From Alcaligenaceae bacterium SAGV5 (GTDB lineage Bacteria > Pseudomonadota > Gammaproteobacteria > Burkholderiales > Burkholderiaceae_B): a stretch of 64,000 bases of DNA. The notes below the pieces were generated by a model, which was given only the letters and a program-made list of their open reading frames with translations, was not told the origin of the DNA and made no database searches. Position numbers and translations under genes: made by a program. Every line of letters starts with the position of its first letter. Position 1 is the stretch's first letter. Below, in pieces: positions 24,892 to 33,190 of the stretch. The stretch is taken from assembly GCA_009360345.1 (NCBI GenBank), contig SPDP01000002.1, positions 248,001-312,000 on the forward strand, read 5' to 3'.

Positions 24892-26630
24892 AGGACGGGC
24901 TCCTGGGGATAGAACCAATGGGGATCGGCACCAGCGGCGATATCGGCGGCCGTGGGCGCGCCCTGGTAGATGACGCCGCGCAGGTTGCGCTGCAGGTAAT
25001 CACGCGTCTTGTCGATGCCGTGTATGCCGATATTGATGAAACGCGTGATCTCGCACGGCACGAAATGCTCGCCCATGATGTTGGCGTGGGGCGAGTGGAA
25101 GGCCATGCCGCTGAGCGTCTGCACGCGGCTCACGATGAAGCGGTACTCGGGCTTTTCCAGCAGGAAGCGCGCGACGCTGGTGGCTGCCGGACGCTGGGCG
25201 ATCTCGCGGTCCAGCCCCGCCACCAGGCGCGGCAGGTCCAGCCCGAGGTTGAAAACCTCGCCCGCCTCGGCCCTCGGGCCGCGGCGCGGCTCCTCGGCCG
25301 TGGCCGACTTGTACCAGACGAACTTCGACGCCCCTTCGGCCTCCAGGTCGATGTCGAAGGCCCAGCCGTATTCGGCATGCAGCAGGTCGCGCAGATGGCC
25401 GATGGACATCGACGGATCGGTGGCGTATTCCTCGTCCACCGCCAGCCCCTCGGCCAGGCGGTCGCACAGTTCGGGAACGAGTTCCGTCAGCAGGCCGAGG
25501 AAGGTCTCGAAAGCCTCCTCGTGCACCGTGCCGTCCAGCGTGTCGCACAGCGCCGACAAGGGGTGGCGTTCGGCATTGCCCCGCACCGTGCCGGTGTCGT
25601 GCAACGCCTGCACCTGCGTCCGGATCGCCGCGAGATCGGCAGCGATGTCGGCGCTGGACGTGAACTGTTCATAGTCCATCCGGTCTTCGCGCCGGAAGGC
25701 GATGACCTTGTCCAGCAACTTCAGCAACAGCGCCAGCTTCGCATCGCCGGCCGCCACGCGCAGCCGCTTGGCGCCCACGATGGCCTGTTCGCGCGCCAGC
25801 ACCCAGTGATGCACCAGCTTGGGATGATTGTTCACGTACAGGATCAGCCCCAGCGCCGACGCATTGCCCACGCCCAGGAAACGCTCGATCTCGGGCGCCA
25901 GCCGCGCAGCGGCCGGCGAGGCGCAGCGCGCCAGGTGGTTGACCAGGTCCACCGAGAACACCCGCATCATGTAGGCGCACAGCATCTGCGCGTCCAGCGG
26001 CCGCCGCAGCGGATGCGTGCTTTCGAGCGCGCGGAACGACCGGGTGCCGAATGTACCGTTGCCGTCCAGCCCGGTATTGCGCATCAGGTAGCAGACGTCG
26101 GCCAGCGTGGGCACATCGGGCTGGCGCCCGCGCGCCAGCGATTCCACCGTATGGTTGAACACGCGCGCGCTGCGGTTCGAGCGGGCCCAGATCAACGTGC
26201 CCGGCGTGGCGCGGCCGGCGTAGAGCTTGGGAATTTCCTCGCCGGTGATGCGGATGTCTCGTTCCGAGACGGGCCCTTCGACCAGCGCGGCCATCATGTC
26301 CCAGGCACGGCCGATGATGCGGCCCGCCCGCCCTTCCATCTTGGGTTCGAACGAATGGACGATGAAATCGAACGGCATCGCGCCCGTATCGATGCGGTAC
26401 AGCGCGGTCCCGCGCGCCTTGTCGTCGATCTGCCAGCGTACCCGCTCGATGGTCCAGCGCTCGCGTATGGCCTTGGCCATCAGCAGCCGGGACACGCTCA
26501 GGCGGCTGGCCTGCATCACGCCCATGCGGGCGGGCGTCATCAATAGCTCCGCGCTGCGGATGCGGGGCTCGCGCCCGGCCGCTGCGCGCGCCTGGGCCGG
26601 GGCGGCCTCTTCCACGTCGGCAAAGTCCAT
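24888..26630 (-). CDS. unrecognised 580-aa protein, first gene of the operon
   Basis: I do not recognise this family. The protein is 580 aa, soluble and largely helical, with no signal peptide. Candidate conserved blocks are RYRIDTG-like GTALYRIDTGAMPFDF (about 100), TGEEIPKLYAGRATPGTLIW, VCYLMRNTGLDGNGTFGTR, and near the C-terminus SPHANIMGEHFVPCEITR followed by GIHGIDKTRDYLQRNL. These Gly/Asn/His-rich blocks look like active-site loops. The ATG at 26630 has AGGAG 6 bp upstream. It opens a four-gene operon (580 aa, 248 aa, M19-like, Bug) divergent from an IclR regulator. Confidence 0.8.
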   Translation of the reverse strand: MDFADVEEAAPAQARAAAGREPRIRSAELLMTPARMGVMQASRLSVSRLLMAKAIRERWTIERVRWQIDDKARGTALYRIDTGAMPFDFIVHSFEPKMEGRAGRIIGRAWDMMAALVEGPVSERDIRITGEEIPKLYAGRATPGTLIWARSNRSARVFNHTVESLARGRQPDVPTLADVCYLMRNTGLDGNGTFGTRSFRALESTHPLRRPLDAQMLCAYMMRVFSVDLVNHLARCASPAAARLAPEIERFLGVGNASALGLILYVNNHPKLVHHWVLAREQAIVGAKRLRVAAGDAKLALLLKLLDKVIAFRREDRMDYEQFTSSADIAADLAAIRTQVQALHDTGTVRGNAERHPLSALCDTLDGTVHEEAFETFLGLLTELVPELCDRLAEGLAVDEEYATDPSMSIGHLRDLLHAEYGWAFDIDLEAEGASKFVWYKSATAEEPRRGPRAEAGEVFNLGLDLPRLVAGLDREIAQRPAATSVARFLLEKPEYRFIVSRVQTLSGMAFHSPHANIMGEHFVPCEITRFINIGIHGIDKTRDYLQRNLRGVIYQGAPTAADIAAGADPHWFYPQEPVL

Positions 26631-26701
26631 GCATGCTCCTGTCGTCATCGCGCCAGCCGTGCGGCGCACCGTGAAAACCCGGCCGGCTGTCCGGCCTTGA
26701 A

Positions 26702-26739
26702 GTATTCTATTAGAATACACATGATTCTATTTAAATCAT
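26702..26739. promoter_or_regulatory. AT-rich operator palindromes upstream of the IclR gene and unknown operon
   Basis: Two inverted repeats stand out in an AT-rich island: GTATTCTATTAGAATAC (26702-26718, 7-3-7 bp) and ATGATT-N7-AATCAT (26721-26739). The heptamer ATTCTAT occurs three times (starting 26705, 26725 and 26739). They lie between the divergent 580-aa gene and the IclR gene and are its likely binding sites, probably overlapping the promoters. Confidence 0.65.
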
Positions 26740-26792
26740 TCTATACTCCCCAACCGGGATTGCAAGAATTTTTCTGACAAGGAAGCTGCGCC

Positions 26793-27524
26793 ATGCTCGA
26801 AGCGCGCGAAGCCGGCGGCGTCCGGCCGCTCAGTTCGGTACTGAAGACGCTGCAATTGCTGGATCTGCTGGGCAAGTCCGACCGGCCCATGAAGCTGATG
26901 GAACTCGCGGCCGCCTCGGGCAGCAGCCGGGCCACGACCTACCAGAAGCTATTGACGCTGATGGAAGCGGGTTGGCTGGAACAGACGGAACAGGGCAGCT
27001 ACCGCCTGTCGCTGCACGCGGCACTGGTGGGGGAAACGGCGCTGGTGCAGGCCAACCTGGGGGAACGGTTCGCGCACGTGATGCAGGAACTGGTCCTGCA
27101 GGTGGGGGAAACGGCCTCGCTGGCCGTCCTGAATGGCAATTGCGTGCGGCTCGTGCGCCGCGTGGAGGCACAGCAGGTGGCGGTGCGCGCCGACGTCAAG
27201 GTCGGCACCCTGCTATCGCTGAACGACAGCTCGTCCGGCCGGGTGCTGACCGCGTTCTCCAGCCCGGCCTACCGGGAAATGCTCCAGCGCCAGGGCGCGG
27301 TGCTGGCCAGGCCGGCCCTCTTGAAGCAGATCGCGGCGCAAGGCCATGCCATCTCCGAAGGGACCGACACGCCCGGGGTGCAGTCGGTGGCCATGCCGGT
27401 ATTCGATGCCAAGGGCGCGTGCATCGCCGCGCTGTCCCTGGTCACGCCGGCCTCGCGCTTCGCCCCGGACAAACTGATCGGGCCGCTGCGCGAGGCCGTG
27501 CAAACGCTCAACCAATTGAAATAA
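26793..27524 (+). CDS. IclR-family regulator of the unknown operon
   Basis: A 243-aa IclR regulator with an N-terminal helix-turn-helix (MKLMELAAASGSSRATTYQKL, wing QGSYRLSLHA) and C-terminal effector domain (SVAMPVFDAKGACIAALSLV). It diverges from the operon of the 580-aa protein across 162 bp containing palindromes, so it should control that operon and itself. It converges with a Bug gene 8 bp downstream. Confidence 0.9.
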   Translation: MLEAREAGGVRPLSSVLKTLQLLDLLGKSDRPMKLMELAAASGSSRATTYQKLLTLMEAGWLEQTEQGSYRLSLHAALVGETALVQANLGERFAHVMQELVLQVGETASLAVLNGNCVRLVRRVEAQQVAVRADVKVGTLLSLNDSSSGRVLTAFSSPAYREMLQRQGAVLARPALLKQIAAQGHAISEGTDTPGVQSVAMPVFDAKGACIAALSLVTPASRFAPDKLIGPLREAVQTLNQLK

Positions 27525-27532
27525 GCCGGCGG

Positions 27533-28504
27533 CTAAAGCTGGATGTTCAGCTTCTCCACCAGCCCGCCCCACTTGCGTTCGCCCTCGGCGATGGAGCGCC
27601 GTGCCTCGTCGACCGAACCTCCGGCCGGCTCGGCCCCCTCGCTCGCCAGGCTCTCCCGGATGGCGGGCGACTTCAGCACTTGATTGACGTCGCGGTTGAT
27701 GCGGTCCAGGACAGCCTTGGGCGTGCCCGCGGGCGCCATCAACCCGAACCATCCCACCGCCTCGTAGCCCGGCAGGCCAGCCTCGGCCACCGTGGGCACG
27801 TCGGGCAGCACCGGCGAGCGCCGCGCGCTCGTCACGGCCAACGCCTTCAGCTTGCCGCCCTTGATGTGCTCGCGCACCAGCGGGAACGGCGCGAAGTTCA
27901 ACTGGATCTGCCCGGCGATGGTGTCCGACACGGACGGACCGCTGCCCTTGTACGGCACATGGATGAGCTTGATGCCGGCCATCGACGCGAACAATTCACC
28001 GAACAGGTGATTGGACGAGCCATTGCCGGATGAGCCGTAATTGAGCTTGCCCGGGTTGCGCCGCGCATACTCGATCAGCCCCTTCACGTCGTCGAAAGGC
28101 ATCTTCTCGTTGGCGACCAGCACGACCGGCGGCGTGGCCAGCAGCGCCACCGGCTCCAGGTCCTTGGCCGGATCGTAGCCCAGGCTCTTGTACAGGCTGC
28201 GCGCCACGAGGATGTTGCCGAACGAGCCGAGCACCGTGGTATAGCCGTCCGGCTTGGACTTGGCCACCATCTCCACGCCTATCGTGCCGGCCGCGCCCGG
28301 CTTGTTCTCGACCACCACCGACTGCCCCCAGGCCTGGGACAGCCCCTGGGCGATCACGCGCCCCAGCAGGTCGGTGTTGCCGCCCGGCGTATAGGGCACG
28401 ATCAGCCGGCTGGGCCGCGAGGGAAAGGCATCATCCGCCTGCGCCGCCGGCGCGGCGAACAGCAGGCCGCCCAGGGCCGAAGCCAGCAAGTACTTGACCA
28501 TCAT
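27533..28504 (-). CDS. Bug (TctC-type) periplasmic receptor
   Basis: A 323-aa Bug receptor with signal peptide (MMVKYLLASALGGLLFAAPAAQA), FPSRPSRLIVPYTPGGNTD and second loop SSGNGSSNHLFGE. It is 10 bp downstream of the TauD-type dioxygenase gene and probably co-translated with it, so it likely binds the dioxygenase substrate or its precursor. GAGGAG lies upstream; ATG 28501 is an equally possible start. Confidence 0.92.
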   Translation of the reverse strand: MMVKYLLASALGGLLFAAPAAQADDAFPSRPSRLIVPYTPGGNTDLLGRVIAQGLSQAWGQSVVVENKPGAAGTIGVEMVAKSKPDGYTTVLGSFGNILVARSLYKSLGYDPAKDLEPVALLATPPVVLVANEKMPFDDVKGLIEYARRNPGKLNYGSSGNGSSNHLFGELFASMAGIKLIHVPYKGSGPSVSDTIAGQIQLNFAPFPLVREHIKGGKLKALAVTSARRSPVLPDVPTVAEAGLPGYEAVGWFGLMAPAGTPKAVLDRINRDVNQVLKSPAIRESLASEGAEPAGGSVDEARRSIAEGERKWGGLVEKLNIQL

Positions 28505-28514
28505 CGCCCTCTCC

Positions 28515-29546
28515 TCACGAAGCCGAGACGGCGGCTTGGCCGTGGCGGCGCTCGTACGACGTGCCGAACTCCCGCGTCTGGCCGAACACCTCCGGCAGCG
28601 GCCGGCCGTTGGGCAGGGTCAGCCAGGCGCGCAGCAGATGCCGGCGGCGGGCCGGCTCGTCATGGTCCTGGTACTTGGTGCGGGCGTGCAGCACGGAATA
28701 GTTGTTGCCGATCTGGATATCGCCCGGCTCCATGCTGAAACTCAGCTGGACCTCGGGATCATTGCAGATTTCCTCGACCAGCTCGATGGCCTGGGCCTGG
28801 GCATCGGTCCAGCGCGGCACGCCGGGCAGGTCCTGCGCCAGCTTCAGGTAGCGGCGCTTGTACAGGGCGCTAAGCCGGCCTTCGAAGAAGTTCAGGATGG
28901 GCACGGTCTGGATACGCAGGCCGCCGCGGTGCTGTCCGCGCGTGTCGAAGTGGAACGGCTCCTGCAGCACGCCGGCCAGGTCCGGCCGGCGCCGCAACAC
29001 CTCGTTGTACAGCGCCGCGACACTGACCAGCTTGCTGACGCCGCCGGACACCGCGGTGCGCAGGCACAGCAGCATGAACGCATCGCCGCCGTCGTTGTGG
29101 AAGGTCAGCTCGTCATCGGTCTGGTAGCTGCGCACCGAGTTGTCGTTCGACACCTTCATGCCGGTATTGGTCACGCTGTGCATGCGGTTGCCGGCGCCGT
29201 CCTGCTCCTGCGGCTCGCCCAGGTGCACGGACAGGCCCCAGAACAGCAGCCGCGCCTCGTCGTCCGTGTAATCGGCGATGGGCAGGCCGCGCAGCAGCGC
29301 GAAGCCGCGCCCGCCTTCCAATTCCGCGCGGACCTGCTCCAGGCGCGCGGCCATGCGCGGGATGGGAAAGTCGCGGGCTTCGAATCCGGTCGGCTTCAAT
29401 CCCTTGGCGCGCGCCGCCGCCGTGGCCTCGGCCAGTTCGCGGGCCTCCTCCGGCGCCAGGCGCCAGATCCAATCGGTCGTGCCCGCCAGGCTGGTGCCGC
29501 TCCACACTTCGGGACCGGTGATCGGTGGGGTCGTTCGGGCGTTCAT
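28515..29546 (-). CDS. TauD/TfdA-family Fe(II)/2-oxoglutarate dioxygenase
   Basis: A 343-aa dioxygenase of the TauD/TfdA/clavaminate-synthase-like fold. Iron ligands are His150 and Asp152 (in LTFHNDGGDAF) and the distal His287 (NNYSVLHART), and Arg306 (HLLRAWLTLP) should bind 2-oxoglutarate. The protein is longer than TauD and has an N-terminal extension typical of the TauD-like group found in Burkholderiales. GAGGAGA precedes the ATG at 29546. With the Bug receptor it forms a likely uptake-plus-oxidation pair, under a GntR regulator upstream. The substrate is unknown. Confidence 0.9.
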   Translation of the reverse strand: MNARTTPPITGPEVWSGTSLAGTTDWIWRLAPEEARELAEATAAARAKGLKPTGFEARDFPIPRMAARLEQVRAELEGGRGFALLRGLPIADYTDDEARLLFWGLSVHLGEPQEQDGAGNRMHSVTNTGMKVSNDNSVRSYQTDDELTFHNDGGDAFMLLCLRTAVSGGVSKLVSVAALYNEVLRRRPDLAGVLQEPFHFDTRGQHRGGLRIQTVPILNFFEGRLSALYKRRYLKLAQDLPGVPRWTDAQAQAIELVEEICNDPEVQLSFSMEPGDIQIGNNYSVLHARTKYQDHDEPARRRHLLRAWLTLPNGRPLPEVFGQTREFGTSYERRHGQAAVSAS

Positions 29547-29585
29547 GTCGTCTCCTCGATGATTGTAAGTTTTGAACATCTTAAC

Positions 29586-29597
29586 ATTGTCGACAAT
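29586..29597. promoter_or_regulatory. palindrome ATTGTCGACAAT, likely GntR operator
   Basis: A perfect 12-bp palindrome, ATTGTCGACAAT, lies 40 bp before the TauD-type start codon. Its core TTGTCGACAA resembles the T-x-GT-x-AC-x-A site of FadR-type GntR proteins, one of which is encoded just upstream. Confidence 0.6.
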
Positions 29598-29643
29598 TTA
29601 GAGGAAACCTCGCCGTGAGAAACGCCCGTCCGGGCGCCCCGGC

Positions 29644-30390
29644 CTACACCGTGCCGCTGTCCTGCAACAGACGCCGTATCTCCCGGCTGTTCTCGTCCAG
29701 CCGGACGCCCCACAGCCGCTCGGCCTCGTCCGCGTCGCCCTTGCGGATCGCCTGCAGCGACTTGCGCCACAGGGCCAGCGAACGCTTGCGACGCTCGACC
29801 GAGCGCAGGCCGAGCCGGGTATAGCGCGACATCTGCAACGACAGCGATGTGATCAGCGTGAACAGGCGGTCGTTGCCGCTATGGGCGGCGCAGCACAGCG
29901 TGAGACGGGACAGGGTCTCGCCGAAGGCATCGCCGCCCGCCGGATCCTCGGCCAGCGGCGCGAGCTGGGCCACGCCCGCCTCCAGGATCGCCACCAGTTC
30001 CGGCGATGGATGGGCGGCGACCCGCCGGGCCACCACGCGGACCAGGGCCTGGCGCACTTCCTGCAGATCCTCGATTTCCTTCAGCGACAACTGCGTGGCC
30101 TGCGCCCCGCGGCGGGGATGGATGCGCACGATCCCTTCCTTCTCCAGCAGCCGCATCGCCTCGCGCACCGGGCTGCGGCTGACCGCGAACTCGTCGGCCA
30201 GGTCCTGCTCGCGTATCCATTCGCCCGGTTCGATGGCGGAATTCAGGATGCGGTCGCCCACGTGGGCGGCAATCTGCTCCGGCAGCGTCAGGGTCTTGGA
30301 CTGCCCCAGCAGCCAGCGGAAACTGGTCGCGCTGCCTTCGTCGTTGGATTGCAGGAATGCGGAAGATCGGGTGATAGCGGACGGCTCCAT
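29644..30390 (-). CDS. GntR-family regulator (FadR/FCD subfamily)
   Basis: A 248-aa regulator with an N-terminal winged helix (EQIAAHVGDRILNSAIEPGEW...VSRSPVREAMRLLEKEG) and a helical FCD effector domain. It is co-directional with the TauD-Bug pair and ends 97 bp upstream of it; the palindrome ATTGTCGACAAT in that gap is a likely target. It diverges from the iron-sulfur reductase gene at 30678. The ATG at 30390 has AGGG 8 bp upstream and puts the DNA-binding domain at normal distance. Confidence 0.88.
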   Translation of the reverse strand: MEPSAITRSSAFLQSNDEGSATSFRWLLGQSKTLTLPEQIAAHVGDRILNSAIEPGEWIREQDLADEFAVSRSPVREAMRLLEKEGIVRIHPRRGAQATQLSLKEIEDLQEVRQALVRVVARRVAAHPSPELVAILEAGVAQLAPLAEDPAGGDAFGETLSRLTLCCAAHSGNDRLFTLITSLSLQMSRYTRLGLRSVERRKRSLALWRKSLQAIRKGDADEAERLWGVRLDENSREIRRLLQDSGTV

Positions 30391-30474
30391 CGAATGCCCT
30401 GGTTGGTTGTCTGCGTCTGGCAAGCGGGCAGTATACGGCGCGGGCACGGGCCGCCCGGCCGCGAGGCGCATCAT

Positions 30475-30495
30475 CTATTGCTGAAATCAATAGTT
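30475..30495. promoter_or_regulatory. LysR-type site CTAT-N11-ATAGTT upstream of the reductase operon
   Basis: The inverted repeat CTATTGCTGAAATCAATAG is followed by TT and fits a T-N11-A LysR box. The same CTAT-N11-ATAGTT arrangement recurs upstream of the LysR gene at 34096. The 287-bp gap (30391-30677) also holds the hairpin TCCTCC-N7-GGAGGA (about 30527-30545) and an AT-rich ATTAAT-TTC-ATTAAT repeat (30556-30570), and a half-site GATAGTT near 30592. Confidence 0.6.
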
Positions 30496-30677
30496 CCGCC
30501 GTCTCGAAAATTGCGGAGAGTGAGTGTTCCTCCAGATCCAGGAGGATGGCATCTACATTAATTTCATTAATAACAAGCCTTCTCTCCCAACGATAGTTCC
30601 CCGGCGCGACCCTCATTAGACTGGCGTCGGACACTATGACTGCGCGGCGGCCACGGACCCGGCGCAGGTGGAGAGAC

Positions 30678-31706
30678 ATGGACTACACCATCACCCTGCA
30701 TCCCAGCGGACACGCCTACGCCTGTCCGCCCGGCACCCCGGTCCTGAAGGCCGGCCTGGACAACGGGCTGTTCATGCCCTACAGCTGCCGGTCCGGCATC
30801 TGCCGCACCTGCCGCGCCACCCTCGTCGAAGGCCGGGTCGACTACGGCGACGTCCACCCCAGTTGCCTGGACGAGGACGACAAGCGCCAGGGCTACGCGC
30901 TGCTGTGCAAGGCCACGCCGCTGAGCGACCTGGTCATCCGGGTGAACGAGCTGGATCCGGCCGATGCGATCCGTTCGAAATACATGCCGGCCCGGGTCCT
31001 GAAGATGGAACGTGCCGCCGACGACGTGATGATCGTCACGCTGGGGCTGCCCATGAACGAGCCCACCCTGTTCCGCGCCGGCCAGTACCTGGACATCCTG
31101 CTGCAGGACGGCACCCGCCGCAGCTACTCCATCGCCAGCGTGCCGAACAACGAAGGCGTCCGGCAGGTCGAGCTGCACATGCGCCACCTGCCCGGCGGAC
31201 GCTTCACCGATCATGTGTTCGGCGCGATGAAGCTGCGCGAGATCCACAAGCTGGAAATCCCGCTGGGTTCGTTCTTCCTGCGCGAGCACGGCGACAAGCC
31301 CATGATCATGCTGGCCTCGGGCACGGGCTTCGCCCCCATCAAATCCTTGATCGAGCACGCGCTCGAGCGCGGCATCCGCCGTCCCATCACGCTGTATTGG
31401 GGCGGCCGCAGGCGCGGCGACCTCTATCTGCACGACCTCGCGCAGTCGTGGGCCGACCGGCACGATCACGTGCGCTTCGTGCCGGTGCTGAGCGAGCCCA
31501 CGCCGGACTGCGCCTGGACCGGCCGTACCGGCTTCGTGCATCGGGCCGCGATGGAAGACTTTCCGGACATGTCCGGCCACCAGGTCTACGCCTGCGGCGC
31601 GCCGGTCGTGGTCGACGCGGCGCGCCGCGACTACGTGGCGCGCTGCGGCCTGCCGGAGGACGAATTCTTCGCCGACGCGTTCCTGACCGCGGCCGACAAG
31701 CGCTGA
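30678..31706 (+). CDS. 2Fe-2S flavoprotein reductase, oxygenase partner not adjacent
   Basis: A 342-aa reductase: ferredoxin domain with Cys37, Cys42, Cys45 (CRSGICRTC) and Cys77, then a flavin domain (RRSYSIASVP) and an NAD domain (GTGFAPIKSLI, YACGAP). It is a paralogue of the tphA1-like protein. Such proteins reduce Rieske oxygenases, yet no oxygenase is in this operon (reductase, VOC, FAH). The Rieske proteins at 58101 and 59161, which lack a reductase, are candidate partners in trans. GGAGAG precedes the ATG. Control by the LysR gene at 33191-34096 is suggested by a shared box. Confidence 0.88.
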   Translation: MDYTITLHPSGHAYACPPGTPVLKAGLDNGLFMPYSCRSGICRTCRATLVEGRVDYGDVHPSCLDEDDKRQGYALLCKATPLSDLVIRVNELDPADAIRSKYMPARVLKMERAADDVMIVTLGLPMNEPTLFRAGQYLDILLQDGTRRSYSIASVPNNEGVRQVELHMRHLPGGRFTDHVFGAMKLREIHKLEIPLGSFFLREHGDKPMIMLASGTGFAPIKSLIEHALERGIRRPITLYWGGRRRGDLYLHDLAQSWADRHDHVRFVPVLSEPTPDCAWTGRTGFVHRAAMEDFPDMSGHQVYACGAPVVVDAARRDYVARCGLPEDEFFADAFLTAADKR

Positions 31707-31740
31707 CTTCCGAACCCACGCCTTGGAACAAGGAGACATC

Positions 31741-32274
31741 ATGCTGCCCGACAATTGCAGGGTCGATACGCCGGCCCACGACTCCGTGGTCAAGCCCTTC
31801 TGCCTGGGCCACGGCACGCTGGAGTGCTATAGCCTGAAGGCCTCGCGCCGGTTCTACGAGGAATTCCTCGGGCTGGAGTGCGTGCGCCACGGCAAGCCCG
31901 CCATGGCGGTGCGCCTGGCCATGCGCTTTCACATCATCTGCGTGGAAGTGGGCGACCAGGTCCACCCCGCCAACCTCCTGAACCACTGGGGCCTGGACCT
32001 GCCCAGCCGCGAGGCCGTGGACCAGGCCCACGCGGATGCCGTGCGCCTCCAGGACAAGTACGGCATCCGCCAGGTGCTGCCGGTGCAGGACATGCACGGC
32101 GTGTACTCCTTCTACCTGGAGGACCTGGACCACAACTGGTGGGAGCTGCAGTGCTACGACAACGGCTTCCAGCACGACGATCTGTTCGACTTCGGCGACC
32201 GCTTCTCGATGGACGACGCGGCCGACATCGGCTCGCTCGAAGAACTCAAGATCCGCAACCAGGGGGACGCATGA
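31741..32274 (+). CDS. VOC-superfamily protein (glyoxalase/extradiol dioxygenase type)
   Basis: A 177-aa vicinal-oxygen-chelate protein with two paired beta-alpha-beta-beta-beta modules. Candidate metal ligands form a 2-His-1-Glu set: His24 (LGHGTLE), His82 (LNHWGLDLP) and Glu135 (HNWWELQ). Given a FAH-family hydrolase whose start overlaps its stop and an oxygenase-type reductase before it, extradiol ring cleavage is a reasonable role, but a lyase or isomerase of the same fold cannot be excluded. AAGGAGA precedes the ATG. Confidence 0.82.
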   Translation: MLPDNCRVDTPAHDSVVKPFCLGHGTLECYSLKASRRFYEEFLGLECVRHGKPAMAVRLAMRFHIICVEVGDQVHPANLLNHWGLDLPSREAVDQAHADAVRLQDKYGIRQVLPVQDMHGVYSFYLEDLDHNWWELQCYDNGFQHDDLFDFGDRFSMDDAADIGSLEELKIRNQGDA

Positions 32275-33167
32275 TCCAGCTCGTGACCTTCCTGCACGAC
32301 GGCCAGAGCAGGACCGGCCTGCTCCACGAGGGCAACATCTACGCCTCGCCGCGCTATGCCCGCGTGCAGGACGTGCTGGACGACTGGCCGCGCGCCGACG
32401 GCAAGCTGGCCGTGCTGGCCAGCGACCTGCCCGGCCGCGAGCCGGTCCGCGGCGCCACCCTGCTCGCGCCGCATCCCCACCCGCCCACCATCTACTTCGC
32501 CGGCGCCAACTACCGCGACCACGTCGAGGAAATGCAGCGCGAGCTGTCCATGCCGCTGGAGATCGATCCCAAGGGCGCGGGCCAGTTGCCCTGGCACGCC
32601 ATCAAGGCCTCGGGCACCACCGTGGTCGGACCCGACGCCCAGGTGCGCGTGCCGCGCGGCGCGCCGCTGCTGGACTGGGAACTGGAACTGGGCGTGATCG
32701 TGGGCAAGACCGCCAAGGACGTGGACGTCGACCAGGCGATGGACCATGTGGCCGGCTACGTGGTGGCCAACGACCTGTCGGCGCGCGGCCATTTCGGCCG
32801 GCCCGGCGTGCAGGACGGCTCGCCCTTCAAATGGGACTGGATCGGCCAGAAATCCTTCGACGGCGCCTGTCCGCTCGGCCCCGCCATCACGCCGGCGCGC
32901 TTCGTGCCCGACCCCATGAACCTGGCCATGAAATTGTGGGTGAACGACGAGCTGATGCAGGACTCCAATACGTCGCGCATGCTGTTCGGCATCGCCGACC
33001 AGATCGCCCACCTGAGCTCGCGCCTGACGCTATTGCCGGGCGACCTGATCCTGACCGGCACGCCGGCGGGCGTGGGCGCGGCGCGCAAGCGCTTCCTGAA
33101 ACCGGGCGACGTCGTGCGGCAATGGATCGAGCACATCGGCGAATTCCGCTTCACCATCACGGAATGA
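32271..33167 (+). CDS. fumarylacetoacetate hydrolase-family protein
   Basis: A 298-aa FAH-fold enzyme. The catalytic domain has metal-binding Glu137 and Glu139 (LDWELELGVIVGK) and Asp168 (VVANDLSARGH), and ends with the family block GDLILTGTPAGVG. The family includes meta-pathway hydratases, isomerases, decarboxylases and acylpyruvate hydrolases. Here, just after a VOC protein (ATGA overlap), it probably processes a ring-cleavage product. It converges with the LysR gene 23 bp downstream. Confidence 0.88.
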   Translation: MIQLVTFLHDGQSRTGLLHEGNIYASPRYARVQDVLDDWPRADGKLAVLASDLPGREPVRGATLLAPHPHPPTIYFAGANYRDHVEEMQRELSMPLEIDPKGAGQLPWHAIKASGTTVVGPDAQVRVPRGAPLLDWELELGVIVGKTAKDVDVDQAMDHVAGYVVANDLSARGHFGRPGVQDGSPFKWDWIGQKSFDGACPLGPAITPARFVPDPMNLAMKLWVNDELMQDSNTSRMLFGIADQIAHLSSRLTLLPGDLILTGTPAGVGAARKRFLKPGDVVRQWIEHIGEFRFTITE

Positions 33168-33190
33168 ATCCGCGCGCCCGCTCCCGCCGC

